This document shows, piece by piece, positions 8,136 through 18,927 of a DNA stretch of 58,812 bases. The notes below the pieces were generated by a model, which ran no database searches, was not told the DNA's origin, and saw nothing but the letters and a program-made list of their open reading frames with translations. The position numbers and the translations under genes were made by a program. The stretch is from Aeromonas taiwanensis. GTDB taxonomy: Bacteria > Pseudomonadota > Gammaproteobacteria > Enterobacterales > Aeromonadaceae. Location of the stretch: the NCBI RefSeq assembly GCF_000820165.1, contig NZ_CDDD01000047.1, forward strand, positions 1 through 58,812. The letters run 5' to 3'. Every line of letters starts with the position of its first letter. The first letter of the stretch is position 1.

Positions 8136-9787
8136 AAGGCAAGTCTCTGCTGCTGTTGACCGGTCTGGTCTCCACCCCGCTGCTGGCGGCCGATGCCATC
8201 AGTGGCGAGGTGCAACGCCAGCCCCTGAACATCTCGGCCATCGTGATGTTCGTGGCCTTCGTGGCCGCCACCCTCTTCATCACCTATTGGGCCTCCAAGC
8301 GCAACCGCTCCGCCTCCGACTACTACGCCGCCGGCGGGCGCATCACCGGCTTCCAGAATGGCCTGGCCATTGCCGGTGACTACATGTCCGCCGCCTCCTT
8401 CCTCGGCATCTCCGCCCTGGTCTACACCTCGGGTTACGATGGCCTCATCTACTCCATCGGCTTCCTGGTGGGCTGGCCCATCATCCTGTTCCTGATCGCG
8501 GAGCGGCTGCGCAACCTCGGCAAGTACACCTTCGCCGACGTGGCCTCCTACCGCCTCAAGCAGACCTCGGTGCGCAGCCTCTCCGCCAGCGGTTCCCTGG
8601 TGGTGGTGGCGCTCTACCTCATCGCCCAGATGGTGGGGGCCGGCAAGCTCATCGAGCTGCTGTTCGGCCTGCAATACCATGTTGCCGTGGTGCTGGTCGG
8701 CATCCTGATGGTGCTCTACGTGCTGTTCGGCGGCATGCTGGCCACCACCTGGGTACAGATCATCAAGGCGGTGATGCTGCTCTCCGGCGCCTCCTTCATG
8801 GCCATCATGGTGATGAAGTCAGTCAACTTCGACGTCGGTGCCCTGTTCAGCGAAGCGGTCAAGGTCCATGCCAACGGCGCGGCCATCATGAGCCCGGGTG
8901 GCCTGGTCGCCGACCCCATCTCCGCCATCTCCCTGGGTCTGGCGCTGATGTTCGGCACCGCCGGCCTGCCCCACATCCTGATGCGCTTCTTCACCGTGAG
9001 CGACGCCAAGGAAGCCCGCAAGTCTGTGTTCTATGCCACCGGCTTCATCGGCTACTTCTACATCCTGACTTTCATCATCGGCTTTGGCGCCATCCTGCTG
9101 GTCAGCACCAACCCTGACTTCAAGGACGCCACCGGCGCCCTCCTGGGCGGCACCAACATGGCGGCGGTTCACCTGGCCGATGCGGTGGGTGGCAGCCTGT
9201 TCCTGGGCTTCATCAGCGCCGTGGCCTTCGCCACCATACTGGCGGTCGTGGCAGGTCTGACCCTGGCAGGTGCCTCCGCGGTCTCTCACGACCTCTATGC
9301 CTGTGTGCTCAAGCAGGGCAAGGCCAACGAAGCCGACGAGCTGCGCGTCTCCAAGATGACTACCCTGGTCCTGGGTGTGGTGGCCATCGGCCTTGGCATC
9401 CTGTTCGAGAAGCAGAACATCGCCTTCATGGTGGGCCTGGCCTTCTCCATCGCCGCGAGCTGCAACTTCCCGGTGCTCTTCCTCTCCATGTTCTGGTCCC
9501 GCCTGACCACCCGTGGCGCCGTCTATGGCGGCTGGCTCGGCCTCATCAGCGCCGTGACCCTGATGGTGCTGGGCCCGACCGTGTGGGTGAAGGTACTGGG
9601 TCACGCCCAGGCCATCTTCCCCTACGAATACCCGGCCCTATTCTCCATGGCGCTGGCATTCATCGGGATCTGGTTCTTCTCGGTGACCGACAAGTCCCAG
9701 GCAGCCTCCGACGAGCACGCGAAGTTCTTCCCGCAGTTCGTTCGCTCCCAGACCGGGCTCGGTGCCTCCGGCGCCTCCGCTCACTAA
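8132..9787 (+). CDS. actP: Cation/acetate symporter ActP
   Basis: 551 residues of the sodium/solute symporter family (SSS). A cleavable-looking N-terminal hydrophobic segment ends LLAADA, as in E. coli ActP, followed by about 13 membrane helices. Family blocks visible are [27 protein letters not shown] and the [15 protein letters not shown] stretch. ActP imports acetate and other short monocarboxylates at low concentration. It overlaps yjcH by four bases and ends before a terminator. acs is not in this window. Together with satP it gives two independent acetate import routes nearby. Confidence 0.96.
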   Translation: MKGKSLLLLTGLVSTPLLAADAISGEVQRQPLNISAIVMFVAFVAATLFITYWASKRNRSASDYYAAGGRITGFQNGLAIAGDYMSAASFLGISALVYTSGYDGLIYSIGFLVGWPIILFLIAERLRNLGKYTFADVASYRLKQTSVRSLSASGSLVVVALYLIAQMVGAGKLIELLFGLQYHVAVVLVGILMVLYVLFGGMLATTWVQIIKAVMLLSGASFMAIMVMKSVNFDVGALFSEAVKVHANGAAIMSPGGLVADPISAISLGLALMFGTAGLPHILMRFFTVSDAKEARKSVFYATGFIGYFYILTFIIGFGAILLVSTNPDFKDATGALLGGTNMAAVHLADAVGGSLFLGFISAVAFATILAVVAGLTLAGASAVSHDLYACVLKQGKANEADELRVSKMTTLVLGVVAIGLGILFEKQNIAFMVGLAFSIAASCNFPVLFLSMFWSRLTTRGAVYGGWLGLISAVTLMVLGPTVWVKVLGHAQAIFPYEYPALFSMALAFIGIWFFSVTDKSQAASDEHAKFFPQFVRSQTGLGASGASAH

Positions 9788-9805
9788 GATCCACTCCATG
9801 CCTCC

Positions 9806-9830
9806 AAGCCGGCCCTGTGCCGGCTTTTTT
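9806..9830 (+). terminator. Rho-independent terminator after actP
   Basis: AAGCCGGC and GCCGGCTT pair around a 5-base loop, followed by TTTT. Confidence 0.85.
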
Positions 9831-9996
9831 CATGGCCGCCCCCTCGGCTCACCTCGCGAAAGGCGCCGCAGCCCAGAGGGGGCCTTGTCGTGAAACCTTC
9901 GCCCCTGCAATGGGGCCAGATCACAGTTCCTGCTAAAACTTTTGGGGGATCTGTGCCATAATGCGCGCCATTTGACAGACCAACCGGGACATTCCA

Positions 9997-11589
9997 GTGC
10001 TTTCAAGCAACAACATCACCATGCAGTTCGGCGCCAAGCCGCTGTTTGAGAACATCAGCGTCAAGTTTGGCGGTGGCAACCGCTACGGCCTCATCGGCGC
10101 CAACGGCTGTGGCAAGTCCACCTTCATGAAGATCCTCGGCGGCGATCTCGAACCCACCGGCGGCAATGTGAGCCTGGATGTCAACGAGCGCATCGGTAAG
10201 CTGCGCCAGGATCAGTTCGCCTACGAAGAGATGCGCGTGCTGGACGTGGTCATGATGGGCCACGTCGAGCTGTGGGCCGCCATCGCCGAACGCGACGCCA
10301 TCTACGCCAACCTGGAAGCGACCGACGACGACTACATGAAGGCCGCCGAGCTGGAAGGTCTGGTCGCCGAGTACGACGGCTACACCGCCGAGTCCCGCGC
10401 AGGCGAACTGCTGCTGGGTGCCGGCATCCCCATCGAGCAGCACAACGGCCCCATGAGCGAAGTGGCGCCGGGCTGGAAACTGCGGGTGCTGCTGGCCCAG
10501 GCGCTGTTCTCCAACCCCGACATCCTGCTGCTGGACGAACCGACCAACAACCTGGACATCAACACCATTCGCTGGCTGGAGCAGGTGCTCAACGATCGCG
10601 AGAGCACCATGATCATCATCTCTCACGACCGTCACTTCCTGAACTCCGTCTGCACCCACATGGCGGATCTGGACTACGGCGAGCTGCGCGTCTACCCGGG
10701 CAACTACGACGAGTACATGACGGCCGCCACCCAGGCCCGTGAACGCCTGCTGGCCGACAACGCCAAGAAGAAGGCCCAGATCGCCGATCTGCAGTCCTTC
10801 GTCTCCCGTTTCAGCGCCAACGCCTCCAAGTCCAGCCAGGCCACATCCCGCCTCAAGCAGATCGACAAGATCAAGATTGAGGAAGTGAAGGTCTCCAGCC
10901 GGCAGAACCCCTTCATCCGCTTCGAGCAGGACAAGAAGCTCTATCGCAACATTCTGGAGATCGAAGGCGTCTCCAAGGGTTATGGCGAGGGCCCCCTGTT
11001 CAAGGGCCTCAACATGATGCTGGAAGTGGGCGAGAAGGTCGCCATTCTGGGTACCAACGGGATCGGTAAATCCACCCTGATCAAGACGCTGGTGGGTGCA
11101 CTGGCACCGGATACCGGCACCATCAAGTGGTCCGAGAACGCCCAGATCGGTTACTACGCCCAGGATCACGCCGAGGACTTCGACACCGACCTCAACGTGT
11201 TCGACTGGATGGCCCAGTGGAAGCAGGAGAACGAAGACGAGCAGGCTGTACGCTCCGTGCTGGGCCGTCTGCTCTTCTCCCAGGACGACATCAAGAAGCC
11301 GGTCAAGGTGCTCTCCGGTGGTGAACAGGGCCGCATGCTGTTCGGCAAGCTGATGATGCAACGCCCCAACATCCTGATCATGGATGAGCCGACCAACCAC
11401 CTGGACATGGAATCCATCGAATCCTTGAACCTGGCGCTGGAGATGTACAAGGGCACCCTGATCTTCGTCTCCCACGACCGTGAGTTCGTCTCCTCCCTGG
11501 CGACCCGCATCCTGGAGCTGACTGAAGATGGCATCCGCGACTTCGGCGGCACCTACGAGGATTACCTGCGTACCCAGGGCGTCGTCTAA
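9997..11589 (+). CDS. ybiT: ABC-F ATPase YbiT
   Basis: 530 residues, cytosolic, with two ABC ATPase domains and no membrane segment, as in ABC-F ribosome-associated factors. Walker A sites are GANGCGKST and GTNGIGKST; Walker B motifs are [12 protein letters not shown] and [12 protein letters not shown]; a charged inter-domain linker lies between. Sequence is close to E. coli YbiT along its whole length ([31 protein letters not shown]). ABC-F proteins bind the ribosomal E site and relieve stalled complexes; the specific role of YbiT is less clear. The start is a GTG at 9997. A single-gene unit with a strong terminator. Confidence 0.95.
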   Translation: MLSSNNITMQFGAKPLFENISVKFGGGNRYGLIGANGCGKSTFMKILGGDLEPTGGNVSLDVNERIGKLRQDQFAYEEMRVLDVVMMGHVELWAAIAERDAIYANLEATDDDYMKAAELEGLVAEYDGYTAESRAGELLLGAGIPIEQHNGPMSEVAPGWKLRVLLAQALFSNPDILLLDEPTNNLDINTIRWLEQVLNDRESTMIIISHDRHFLNSVCTHMADLDYGELRVYPGNYDEYMTAATQARERLLADNAKKKAQIADLQSFVSRFSANASKSSQATSRLKQIDKIKIEEVKVSSRQNPFIRFEQDKKLYRNILEIEGVSKGYGEGPLFKGLNMMLEVGEKVAILGTNGIGKSTLIKTLVGALAPDTGTIKWSENAQIGYYAQDHAEDFDTDLNVFDWMAQWKQENEDEQAVRSVLGRLLFSQDDIKKPVKVLSGGEQGRMLFGKLMMQRPNILIMDEPTNHLDMESIESLNLALEMYKGTLIFVSHDREFVSSLATRILELTEDGIRDFGGTYEDYLRTQGVV

Positions 11590-11612
11590 CCCACCCCCGC
11601 TTTCCCAGTGAC

Positions 11613-11639
11613 AACCGGCGCCCAGGCGCCGGTTTTTTT
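11613..11639 (+). terminator. Rho-independent terminator after ybiT
   Basis: AACCGGCGCC and GGCGCCGGTT form a 10-bp perfect stem with a CA loop, followed by TTTTTA. Confidence 0.92.
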
Positions 11640-11742
11640 ATGTCTGTTGGCAAGCCAACCTGCCTTGGGATGCCGACCAGTAAGCCCCCTTGGTGTTACT
11701 CATCCTCGACCAGGGCTGGCAGCACGCCCCTCCTGCCGCGTG

Positions 11743-11777
11743 CAGATAAAAAAACGGCTCCATATAGGAGCCGTTTT
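11743..11777 (-). terminator. Rho-independent terminator after ppiD
   Basis: Reading the minus strand, AAAACGGCTC and GAGCCGTTTT pair around a 7-base loop and are followed by a T-run. It lies just past the ppiD stop. Confidence 0.9.
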
Positions 11778-11800
11778 CAAGGTGGACGGGCCGGTCTGAC

Positions 11801-13714
11801 TTATTCGACTGCGGCTTCCACATCGGTGAAGTACTCAATCTTGGCTGCCTTGCGCAGCTCGTCGATGAGCGACTTGTAGTCCGCCTGTGCCTTGCCCTGG
11901 CCCAGCTGCCCTTGTAGCAGGCTCACCATCTGGGATGGCTCCTTGGTCACGTTGACCTTGTCCAGGGCCACCACCACGCGGTCTCCATTGGCTTCAGTCA
12001 CCAGCTCGACGCTCGGCTTGCCATCCTTCGGATGAGGCATGCGGAAGGCCTGGGCCACCAGGTTCTGATCCATCTCCTGGGCGAAGCGGGCCACACCGTT
12101 GTGGGTCTCCACCTTCAGCCCCAGGGCGGTCAGATCGGCCTGGATGTCCTCGCCGGCATGTAGCTTGTCCAGCAGGCCCTGGGCCTTGCCCCGCGCCACT
12201 TCACTCGCCTTGTCGTGCTTGATGGCCGCGATCACCTGCTCTTTCACCTCGGCCAGTGGTTTGGCCGCTCTGGGCTGGTGACCCATGATGTGCAGCACCA
12301 GGGCCTTGCCATCGGAGAGTTCGATGACGTCGGAGTTGGTGTTGTCATCGCGCAGCTGCTCGGAGAAGGCCACGGAGAGCACCTTGGGATCATTGAGCGG
12401 CGCCGGGGCATCGGCCTGGCTGAAGTAACCGGTGGACTGCACCTTGAGGCCCATGGTCTCTGCGGTCAGATCCAGGGAGTCCGGGTTCTCGAAGCTGCTG
12501 TCGGCCATCTTCTGCTGCTCGGCAAAGAACTGCTCCTTCGCCTTGTCAGACTGCAGGCGGGCGATGGTATCGCTCATCACGTCCACGAAGGGTTTGGTCT
12601 TGGCGGGCTCGACGCCCAGCAGCTTGATGACGTGGAAGCCGAACGGGCTTTTCACCACGGTGGAGAGATCCCCGACCTTGGCCAGTGCAAAGGCTTCTTT
12701 CTCGAAAGCCGGATCCATCACCCCTTTCTCGAACCAGTCCAGCTCGCCGCCCTTCTTGGCGGAGAAGGTGTCGGAGGAGTTGGCCTTGGCCAGCGCGGCA
12801 AAGTCTTCGCCGCCCTTGGCCTTGGCCAGGAGCTCGTCAGCCTGCTTCTCGGCGGCTTTCTCATCCTTGCCGAACGGGATCAGGATGTGGGCCACCTGGC
12901 GGCGCTCGGCACGCTGGAACAGGTCCTGATGCTGGTCATAATAATCCTGGGCATCCTGCTCGGTGACCTTGATGTTCTTGCCAAGGGCAGCAGCGTCCAG
13001 CAGCAGGTAATCGACCTTGACCGTCTCGTCGTTCATGAAGCGGTTGCTGTTGGCCTTGTAGAACTGCTCAATCTCCGCATCGCTCACCTCGATCCCGTCC
13101 ACATAGGCAGACGCGGCCAGGCGCACCAGACGCAGATCCCGGGTCTGGTTGTAGAGCCGGTCGAGTTGCTCGGCTTCACCCTTGAGGGCGAACTCGGAGC
13201 CCAGCACGGCGCCCATCAGTTGCTGACGCACCATGTCCTGGCGCAGGGAGTCGCGGAACATCTCCGGCGTCATACCGGCACGACGGATGAGCTGCAGGTA
13301 GCGCTCGTTGCTGAACTTGCCGTTTTCGGCGAATTCCGGCATGGCGACGATGGCCTGCTTGATCTGCTCGTCACTGACGCGCAGGCCGAGTGTGCGAGCC
13401 TTGTCATCGATCAGTGCCTGATCGATCAACCTATCCAGCACGCCACGACGGAACTGTTTCATGTAGTCGGGGTTCGCAGCCAGCTGGTTGAAGGCCTCAC
13501 CCATTTGGGATTCCATGCGGGCCCGCTCGTTGCGGTAGGCATTCTCCAGTGCGGGGGCACTGATGTCATTGCCATTGACGGTGGCGGGGGCGGTACGTGC
13601 CGGGCCATTGAGGTAGCTGCCTACGCCGGCCAAGGCAAAGGAGAGGATGATCAGGCCCAAGATAACCTTGGCTACCTTGCCCTGCGCCCCTTCGCGTAGT
13701 TTATCCAACATCAT
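11801..13714 (-). CDS. ppiD: Periplasmic chaperone / peptidyl-prolyl isomerase PpiD
   Basis: About 637 residues. A short cytoplasmic tail and one membrane anchor (residues ~15-35, VILGLIILSFALAGVGSYL) are followed by a SurA-like periplasmic part. A parvulin-type domain at about 265-365 contains HILIP, DFAALAKANSSD, GGELDWF and PFGFHVIKLL. PpiD sits at the SecYEG exit and helps newly exported outer-membrane proteins. I start at the ATG ATG pair near 13714, matching the E. coli N-terminus; a longer open frame adds 24 unrelated residues. No strong ribosome-binding site is visible. It follows hupB after a hairpin, in the conserved lon-hupB-ppiD order. Confidence 0.93.
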   Translation of the reverse strand: MMLDKLREGAQGKVAKVILGLIILSFALAGVGSYLNGPARTAPATVNGNDISAPALENAYRNERARMESQMGEAFNQLAANPDYMKQFRRGVLDRLIDQALIDDKARTLGLRVSDEQIKQAIVAMPEFAENGKFSNERYLQLIRRAGMTPEMFRDSLRQDMVRQQLMGAVLGSEFALKGEAEQLDRLYNQTRDLRLVRLAASAYVDGIEVSDAEIEQFYKANSNRFMNDETVKVDYLLLDAAALGKNIKVTEQDAQDYYDQHQDLFQRAERRQVAHILIPFGKDEKAAEKQADELLAKAKGGEDFAALAKANSSDTFSAKKGGELDWFEKGVMDPAFEKEAFALAKVGDLSTVVKSPFGFHVIKLLGVEPAKTKPFVDVMSDTIARLQSDKAKEQFFAEQQKMADSSFENPDSLDLTAETMGLKVQSTGYFSQADAPAPLNDPKVLSVAFSEQLRDDNTNSDVIELSDGKALVLHIMGHQPRAAKPLAEVKEQVIAAIKHDKASEVARGKAQGLLDKLHAGEDIQADLTALGLKVETHNGVARFAQEMDQNLVAQAFRMPHPKDGKPSVELVTEANGDRVVVALDKVNVTKEPSQMVSLLQGQLGQGKAQADYKSLIDELRKAAKIEYFTDVEAAVE

Positions 13715-13754
13715 GTTTGTACTTATGCTCCCGAACTCGATGGGCGTAAATAAT

Positions 13755-13783
13755 GAAAAGGCGCACCGATTGCGATGCGCCTT
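13755..13783 (-). terminator. Hairpin terminator between hupB and ppiD
   Basis: On the minus strand AAGGCGCA and TGCGCCTT pair around a 10-base loop and are followed by TTTCATT. It probably reduces read-through from hupB into ppiD. Confidence 0.6.
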
Positions 13784-13864
13784 GGTCAATCAGTATGAGG
13801 GAGAGCCCTCTCACTTGTCTGGTCAAAGACCAAGGACGGTGCCGATGTGATATCAGCGACCGGC

Positions 13865-14137
13865 TTAGTTGACCGCGTCTTTCAGGGCCTTGCCGGCTTT
13901 GAAGGCAGGAACTTTACCGGCGGCGATTTCGATGGTCGCACCAGTTTGCGGGTTACGGCCAGAACGGGCAGCACGCTCGCGCACGGCGAAAGTACCGAAG
14001 CCAACCAGAGCAACCTGGTCACCCTCTTTCAGAGCTTCGCCCACGGCGTCAATGAAAGCATCCAGCGCACGACCAGCGGCAGCTTTGGAGATATCAGCAC
14101 CGTCTGCAATCTTGTCAATCAGTTGAGATTTATTCAC
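13865..14137 (-). CDS. hupB: DNA-binding protein HU-beta
   Basis: 90 residues, the standard length of the nucleoid protein HU. It begins [11 protein letters not shown] and carries the conserved beta-arm signature GRNPQTG with the intercalating Pro near residue 63, plus [16 protein letters not shown] bends and supercoils DNA non-specifically and works as a dimer of alpha and beta chains. It lies between lon and ppiD as in E. coli. About 240 bases separate it from lon, room for its own promoters. Confidence 0.97.
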   Translation of the reverse strand: MNKSQLIDKIADGADISKAAAGRALDAFIDAVGEALKEGDQVALVGFGTFAVRERAARSGRNPQTGATIEIAAGKVPAFKAGKALKDAVN

Positions 14138-14377
14138 TCTTATATTCCCCTTTTATCGAACATCGCTGCGGCGCTGATTTCCCTGGCCACAACAAGTGGA
14201 GGTTTTATAACAAGCCTCCTGATCAGTTGCAAGTGACAATCTGGCGCAAACCCGCGCCACATCACGCCTTGCGACTCATCATGAGTACCCGATCGGTGGT
14301 CAAGGCTACTTCCGTTGTCCGGCGCATGCAAGCCTTAACCACCCCCCGAATGCACCAAATTTGCGGCGCATCAACAT

Positions 14378-16732
14378 TTACACGACAGAAACGCGTTCGA
14401 AACCCTGCGGATTCTCTTGCAACGCCAGTGCAAGCACCTCGTCAATCCAGCGAACCGGATAAATTTCAAGGTCTTGTTTGACGTTTGCCGGGATCTCTTC
14501 CAGGTCCCGCTCGTTCTCTTTCGGGATAAGCACCCGCTTGATGCCACCGCGGTGAGCCGCCAGCAGCTTCTCCTTGAGACCCCCGATGGGCAGCACTTCG
14601 CCGCGCAGGGTGATCTCGCCGGTCATGGCCACATCGGCGCGCACCGGGTTGCCGGTCAGGCTGGAGACCAGGGCGGTACACATGGCGATGCCGGCGCTCG
14701 GACCGTCTTTCGGGGTCGCCCCTTCCGGTACGTGCACGTGGATGTCGCGCTTCTCGTAGAAGTCGGCATTGATGCGCAGTTTCTCAGCACGGGCCCGCAC
14801 GACCGTCATGGCCGCCTGGATGGACTCCTGCATCACGTCCCCAAGGGAACCGGTGTAGGTGAGCTTGCCCTTGCCCGGCATGTTAGTGGTCTCGATGGTG
14901 AGCAGATCGCCCCCCACCTCGGTCCACGCCAGCCCGCACACCTGACCAATCTGGTTCTGATCGGTCGCCTTGCCGTAGTCAAAGCGCTGCACCCCGAGGA
15001 ACTCCTTGAGGTTCTCCTGGTTGACCTGAACATGCTTGATGCTCTTGTCCAGCAGGATGCGTTTGACTGCCTTGCGACAAATCTTGGAGATCTCGCGCTC
15101 CAAGCTGCGTACCCCCGCCTCGCGGGTGTAGTAGCGGATCACCCCGATCAGCGCCGAATCCTCGATGGTGATCTCGGAAGGCTTCAGGCCGTTGCGCTGG
15201 ATCTGCTTGGCCACCAGATGCTGCTTGGCGATGTTGAGCTTCTCGTCTTCGGTGTAACCGGACAGGCGGATCACTTCCATCCGGTCCAGCAGCGGACCCG
15301 GGATGTTCATGGAGTTGGAAGTGGCCACGAACATCACGTCCGAGAGGTCATAATCCACTTCCAGATAGTGATCGTTGAAACTGCTGTTCTGCTCGGGATC
15401 CAGCACCTCCAGCAGGGCGGAGGCGGGATCGCCACGCATGTCCGAGCTCATCTTGTCGATTTCGTCGAGCAGGAACAGCGGGTTCTTCACGCCGACCTTG
15501 GCCATCTTCTGGATGAGCTTGCCGGGCATGGAACCGATGTAGGTACGGCGGTGACCGCGGATCTCCGCCTCGTCGCGCACACCACCCAACGCCATGCGCA
15601 CGTACTTGCGGCCGGTCGCCTTGGCGATGGACTGACCGAGGGAGGTCTTGCCCACACCGGGAGGCCCGACCAGGCAGAGGATGGGGCCCTTGAGCTTGTT
15701 CACCCGCGCCTGCACCGCCAGATATTCGAGGATGCGATCTTTGACCTTGTCCAGGCCATAGTGATCCGCGTCCAGCACCTCTTGCGCCTTGCCCAGGTCC
15801 TTCTTGACCTTGGAGCGGGCCTTCCAGGGCACCTGCACCATCCAGTCCACGTAGCTGCGCACGACGGTCGCCTCGGCGGACATGGGGGACATCATCTTCA
15901 GCTTGGCGAGCTCGGCCTGGGCCTTCTCGCGCGCATCCTCCGGCATCCCCGCCTCTTCAATCTTGCGATTGAGGGCTTCGAATTCGTCCGGGCTGTCTTC
16001 CAGCTCACCCAGCTCTTTCTGGATGGCTTTCATCTGCTCGTTGAGGTAGTACTCCCGCTGGCTCTTCTCCATCTGTTTCTTGACCCGGGAGCGGATGCGC
16101 TTCTCGACCTGCAGCAGGTCGATCTCCGACTCCATCATGGCCATCAGAAACTCAATGCGCTCGGACACGGAGGCGATTTCCAGCACCTTCTGCTTGTCTT
16201 CGAGCTTGAGCGGCATGTGGGCAGCCATGGTATCGGCCAGGCGCGCCGCGTCATCGATCGCCGAAATCGAGGTGAGCACCTCGGGCGGGATCTTCTTGTT
16301 GAGCTTGATGTAGCCTTCGAACTGGCCGATCGCGGAGCGCACCAGCACATCCTGATCCTTCTCCTCGATGGGGGCGGATGAGATGTACTGCGCCTCGCCG
16401 ACGAAGAAGTCGCGATCGTCGATCATCCGCTCAAGGCGGGCACGCTGGCCCCCTTCCACCAGCACCTTGACGGTGCCGTCCGGCAGCTTGAGCATCTGCA
16501 GAATGTTGGCCACTGTCCCGACGGAGAAGATCTCCTCCACCGTTGGCTCGTCAGTCGACGCATCCTTCTGGGCCACCAGCAGGACTTTCTTGTCCTGCTC
16601 CATGGCCGCTTCCAGACAGCGAATGGATTTTTCCCGCCCCACAAAGAGTGGAATGACCATGTGGGGGTAAACCACCACGTCACGAAGAGGCAGGACGGGA
16701 ATCTCGATGCGTTCTGAACGCTCTAGGTTCAT
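14378..16732 (-). CDS. lon: ATP-dependent protease Lon (LonA)
   Basis: 784 residues, the usual LonA length. An N-terminal substrate-recognition domain (to ~310), an AAA+ domain with Walker [10 protein letters not shown] and Walker [10 protein letters not shown], and a C-terminal protease domain carry the Ser-Lys dyad: Ser in [16 protein letters not shown] and Lys in [14 protein letters not shown]. Lon degrades misfolded proteins and unstable regulators (for example SulA in E. coli). A sigma-32-type promoter lies upstream at 16781-16807. It is in the tig-clpP-clpX-lon-hupB order seen across gammaproteobacteria. Confidence 0.98.
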   Translation of the reverse strand: MNLERSERIEIPVLPLRDVVVYPHMVIPLFVGREKSIRCLEAAMEQDKKVLLVAQKDASTDEPTVEEIFSVGTVANILQMLKLPDGTVKVLVEGGQRARLERMIDDRDFFVGEAQYISSAPIEEKDQDVLVRSAIGQFEGYIKLNKKIPPEVLTSISAIDDAARLADTMAAHMPLKLEDKQKVLEIASVSERIEFLMAMMESEIDLLQVEKRIRSRVKKQMEKSQREYYLNEQMKAIQKELGELEDSPDEFEALNRKIEEAGMPEDAREKAQAELAKLKMMSPMSAEATVVRSYVDWMVQVPWKARSKVKKDLGKAQEVLDADHYGLDKVKDRILEYLAVQARVNKLKGPILCLVGPPGVGKTSLGQSIAKATGRKYVRMALGGVRDEAEIRGHRRTYIGSMPGKLIQKMAKVGVKNPLFLLDEIDKMSSDMRGDPASALLEVLDPEQNSSFNDHYLEVDYDLSDVMFVATSNSMNIPGPLLDRMEVIRLSGYTEDEKLNIAKQHLVAKQIQRNGLKPSEITIEDSALIGVIRYYTREAGVRSLEREISKICRKAVKRILLDKSIKHVQVNQENLKEFLGVQRFDYGKATDQNQIGQVCGLAWTEVGGDLLTIETTNMPGKGKLTYTGSLGDVMQESIQAAMTVVRARAEKLRINADFYEKRDIHVHVPEGATPKDGPSAGIAMCTALVSSLTGNPVRADVAMTGEITLRGEVLPIGGLKEKLLAAHRGGIKRVLIPKENERDLEEIPANVKQDLEIYPVRWIDEVLALALQENPQGFERVSVV

Positions 16733-16780
16733 ATATGTCCTCTCGGCTTGTTATACCGTTGGCAAAGCGCTTGGCTGAGT

Positions 16781-16807
16781 ATATGGGGGCGCAAAGATGA
16801 GATTCAA
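16781..16807 (-). promoter_or_regulatory. Heat-shock (sigma-32 type) promoter of lon
   Basis: On the minus strand TTGAAT (16802-16807) is followed 13 bases later by CCCCATAT (16781-16788), close to the sigma-32 consensus CTTGAAA / CCCCATNT. It lies about 50 bases upstream of the lon start, as expected for a heat-shock gene. Confidence 0.8.
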
Positions 16808-16830
16808 TCGCCTTGGCCGTAAAAAGCATG

Positions 16831-16851
16831 AAAGGGGCAAAAAGCCCCTTT
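16831..16851 (-). terminator. Hairpin after clpX (weak terminator)
   Basis: AAAGGGGC and GCCCCTTT pair around AAAAA. On the minus strand the following stretch is only moderately T-rich (CATGCTTTTTAC). It may only partly stop clpX transcripts before lon. Confidence 0.5.
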
Positions 16852-16872
16852 ATATGATTAAAAATCAGACAG

Positions 16873-18147
16873 TTACTCTGAGGCTGCAGCCTGAGTCTCG
16901 GGATTGTCGTAGATCATCAGAGGTTCGGAGTCCCCCTTGATCACCGTCTCGTCGATCACCACCTTGCTGACCCCTTTCAGGGACGGCAGATCATACATGG
17001 TGTCGAGCAGCACGGCCTCGACGATGGATCTCAGACCCCGAGCACCGGTCTTGCGCTCCATTGCCTTGCGCGCGATAGCGTTCAGGGCGTCATCACGGAA
17101 CTCCAGCTCGACCTCTTCCAGGGCGAACAGTGCGGCATACTGCTTGGTCAGCGCATTCTTCGGCTCTTTCAGGATCTGGATGAGGGCAGCTTCGTCCAGC
17201 TCGGTCAGGGTCGCCACCACCGGCAGACGGCCGATGAACTCGGGGATGAGACCGTACTTGATGAGATCTTCCGGCTCCACCTTGGCAAAGTTCTCGCTTA
17301 AGGTCGCCTTGGCATTCTTGGATTTGACATCTGCGCCAAAACCGATACCAGTGCCCTTGACGGAACGCTGCTCGATCACCTTGTCCAGCCCGGCAAAGGC
17401 ACCGCCACAGATGAAGAGGATCTTGGAGGTATCGACCTGCAGGAACTCCTGCTGCGGATGCTTGCGACCACCCTGGGGCGGCACGGAGGCGATGGTGCCT
17501 TCGATCAGCTTCAGCAGTGCCTGCTGCACCCCTTCCCCGGACACGTCACGGGTGATGGAGGGGTTGTCCGACTTGCGGGAGATCTTGTCGATTTCGTCGA
17601 TGTAGACGATGCCGCGCTGGGCCTTCTCCACGTCGTAATCGCACTTTTGCAGCAGCTTCTGGATGATGTTCTCCACGTCCTCGCCCACGTAACCGGCTTC
17701 GGTCAGGGTGGTGGCATCGGCCATGGTGAAGGGGACATCCAGCAGACGAGCCAGGGTTTCGGCCAGCAGTGTCTTGCCGCTACCGGTCGGGCCAATCAGC
17801 AGGATGTTGGACTTGCCCAGCTCCACACCACCGGACTCGCTGCCGCTGCGCAGACGCTTGTAGTGGTTGTAGACGGCCACCGCCAGCACCTTCTTGGCGT
17901 ACTCCTGCCCGATCACGTAGTCGTCCAGATGGGCACGGATTTCATGAGGGGTCGGCAGCTCGCTACCATCGCGCTTGGGAGAGATCTCGCGGATCTCCTC
18001 GCGGATGATGTCGTTGCACAGCTCGACACACTCATCACATACGTAGACGGAAGGGCCAGCGATCAGCTTGCGCACTTCATGCTGGCTTTTGCCGCAGAAA
18101 GAGCAATAAAGCAGCTTGTCGCCCTCACCCTTGCGTTTCTCTGTCAT
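16873..18147 (-). CDS. clpX: ClpXP unfoldase subunit ClpX
   Basis: 424 residues. An N-terminal C4 zinc-binding domain (CSFCGKSQ and CDECVELC, residues ~16-43) is followed by a AAA+ ring ATPase with Walker A GPTGSGKT and Walker B VYIDEIDK, and by the GIGFGA segment containing the IGF loop that docks on ClpP. ClpX unfolds tagged proteins and feeds them to ClpP. It lies 70 bases downstream of clpP, with a perfect 10-bp hairpin in the gap. Start and length match the E. coli protein (424). Confidence 0.98.
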   Translation of the reverse strand: MTEKRKGEGDKLLYCSFCGKSQHEVRKLIAGPSVYVCDECVELCNDIIREEIREISPKRDGSELPTPHEIRAHLDDYVIGQEYAKKVLAVAVYNHYKRLRSGSESGGVELGKSNILLIGPTGSGKTLLAETLARLLDVPFTMADATTLTEAGYVGEDVENIIQKLLQKCDYDVEKAQRGIVYIDEIDKISRKSDNPSITRDVSGEGVQQALLKLIEGTIASVPPQGGRKHPQQEFLQVDTSKILFICGGAFAGLDKVIEQRSVKGTGIGFGADVKSKNAKATLSENFAKVEPEDLIKYGLIPEFIGRLPVVATLTELDEAALIQILKEPKNALTKQYAALFALEEVELEFRDDALNAIARKAMERKTGARGLRSIVEAVLLDTMYDLPSLKGVSKVVIDETVIKGDSEPLMIYDNPETQAAASE

Positions 18148-18180
18148 TCAGCGACCTCGTTTTATCAATAGAGGATGGAT

Positions 18181-18206
18181 CGTCCTGTTGAGTTTACAAC
18201 AGGACG
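18181..18206 (-). repeat. Perfect 10-bp hairpin between clpP and clpX
   Basis: CGTCCTGTTG and CAACAGGACG are exact inverted repeats around a 6-base loop. No T-run follows on the minus strand, so it is not a classical terminator. It may be an RNA processing or stability element that sets the clpP:clpX ratio. Confidence 0.75.
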
Positions 18207-18217
18207 GGATACCCTGC

Positions 18218-18841
18218 TCAGCCGCGCTGGCTCAGGATGCCGTCAACCAGACCATAGGCCACGGCCTGCTCCGCCGACATGAAGTTGTCACGGTCGGTGT
18301 CGCGCTCGATGGTGGCCATGTCCTGACCGGTATGGAATGCCAGACGGTCGTTCAGGGTATTCTTGATCTTCAGGATCTCCTGGGCATGGATCTGGATGTC
18401 AGATGCCTGCCCCTGGAAGCCGCCCAGCGGCTGGTGGATCATCACCCGGGCGTTGGGCAGGCAGAAACGCTTGCCCTTGGCGCCACCGGCCAGCAGGAAG
18501 GCCCCCATGGAGCAGGCCTGCCCCATGCAGACGGTGCTGACGTCCGGCTTGATGAACTGCATGGTGTCATAGATGGACATGCCCGCCGTCACGGCGCCAC
18601 CCGGGGAGTTGATGTAGATGCTGATGTCCTGATCCGGGTTTTCGGACTCCAGGAACAGCAGTTGGGCCACCACCAGGTTCGCCATGTGATCTTCCACCTG
18701 ACCGGTCAGGAAGATCACCCGCTCTTTGAGCAGACGGGAATAGATGTCGTAGGAACGCTCCCCTTTCGCGGTTTGCTCTACCACCATAGGGATGAGCGCA
18801 TTGCGTGGGGATTCAGTCACATCGTTATAGTTCTTGTACAT
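18218..18841 (-). CDS. clpP: ATP-dependent Clp protease proteolytic subunit ClpP
   Basis: 207 residues, the usual ClpP length including a short propeptide. The catalytic Ser is in [11 protein letters not shown], the His in [10 protein letters not shown], and the Asp further downstream. ClpP forms the double heptameric peptidase chamber used with ClpX and ClpA. It follows tig with an 86-base gap containing a possible attenuator and precedes clpX. Confidence 0.98.
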   Translation of the reverse strand: MYKNYNDVTESPRNALIPMVVEQTAKGERSYDIYSRLLKERVIFLTGQVEDHMANLVVAQLLFLESENPDQDISIYINSPGGAVTAGMSIYDTMQFIKPDVSTVCMGQACSMGAFLLAGGAKGKRFCLPNARVMIHQPLGGFQGQASDIQIHAQEILKIKNTLNDRLAFHTGQDMATIERDTDRDNFMSAEQAVAYGLVDGILSQRG

Positions 18842-18862
18842 AAGGCATTGTCCCTAAAATAA

Positions 18863-18893
18863 AATGGCCCGAGTGGAGATCACACGAGCCATT
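18863..18893 (-). terminator. Attenuator-like hairpin between tig and clpP
   Basis: On the minus strand AATGGC and GCCATT are the outer arms of an imperfect stem, followed by TTATTTTA. It probably terminates part of the tig transcripts. Confidence 0.6.
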
Positions 18894-18927
18894 ATACTTA
18901 ACAGTTTTGACCTTAAGTCAAATGATC

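Noticed and set aside
14417..16381. 654-codon plus-strand frame opposite lon
   Set aside because: lon is certain on the minus strand and the frame has no recognisable domain.
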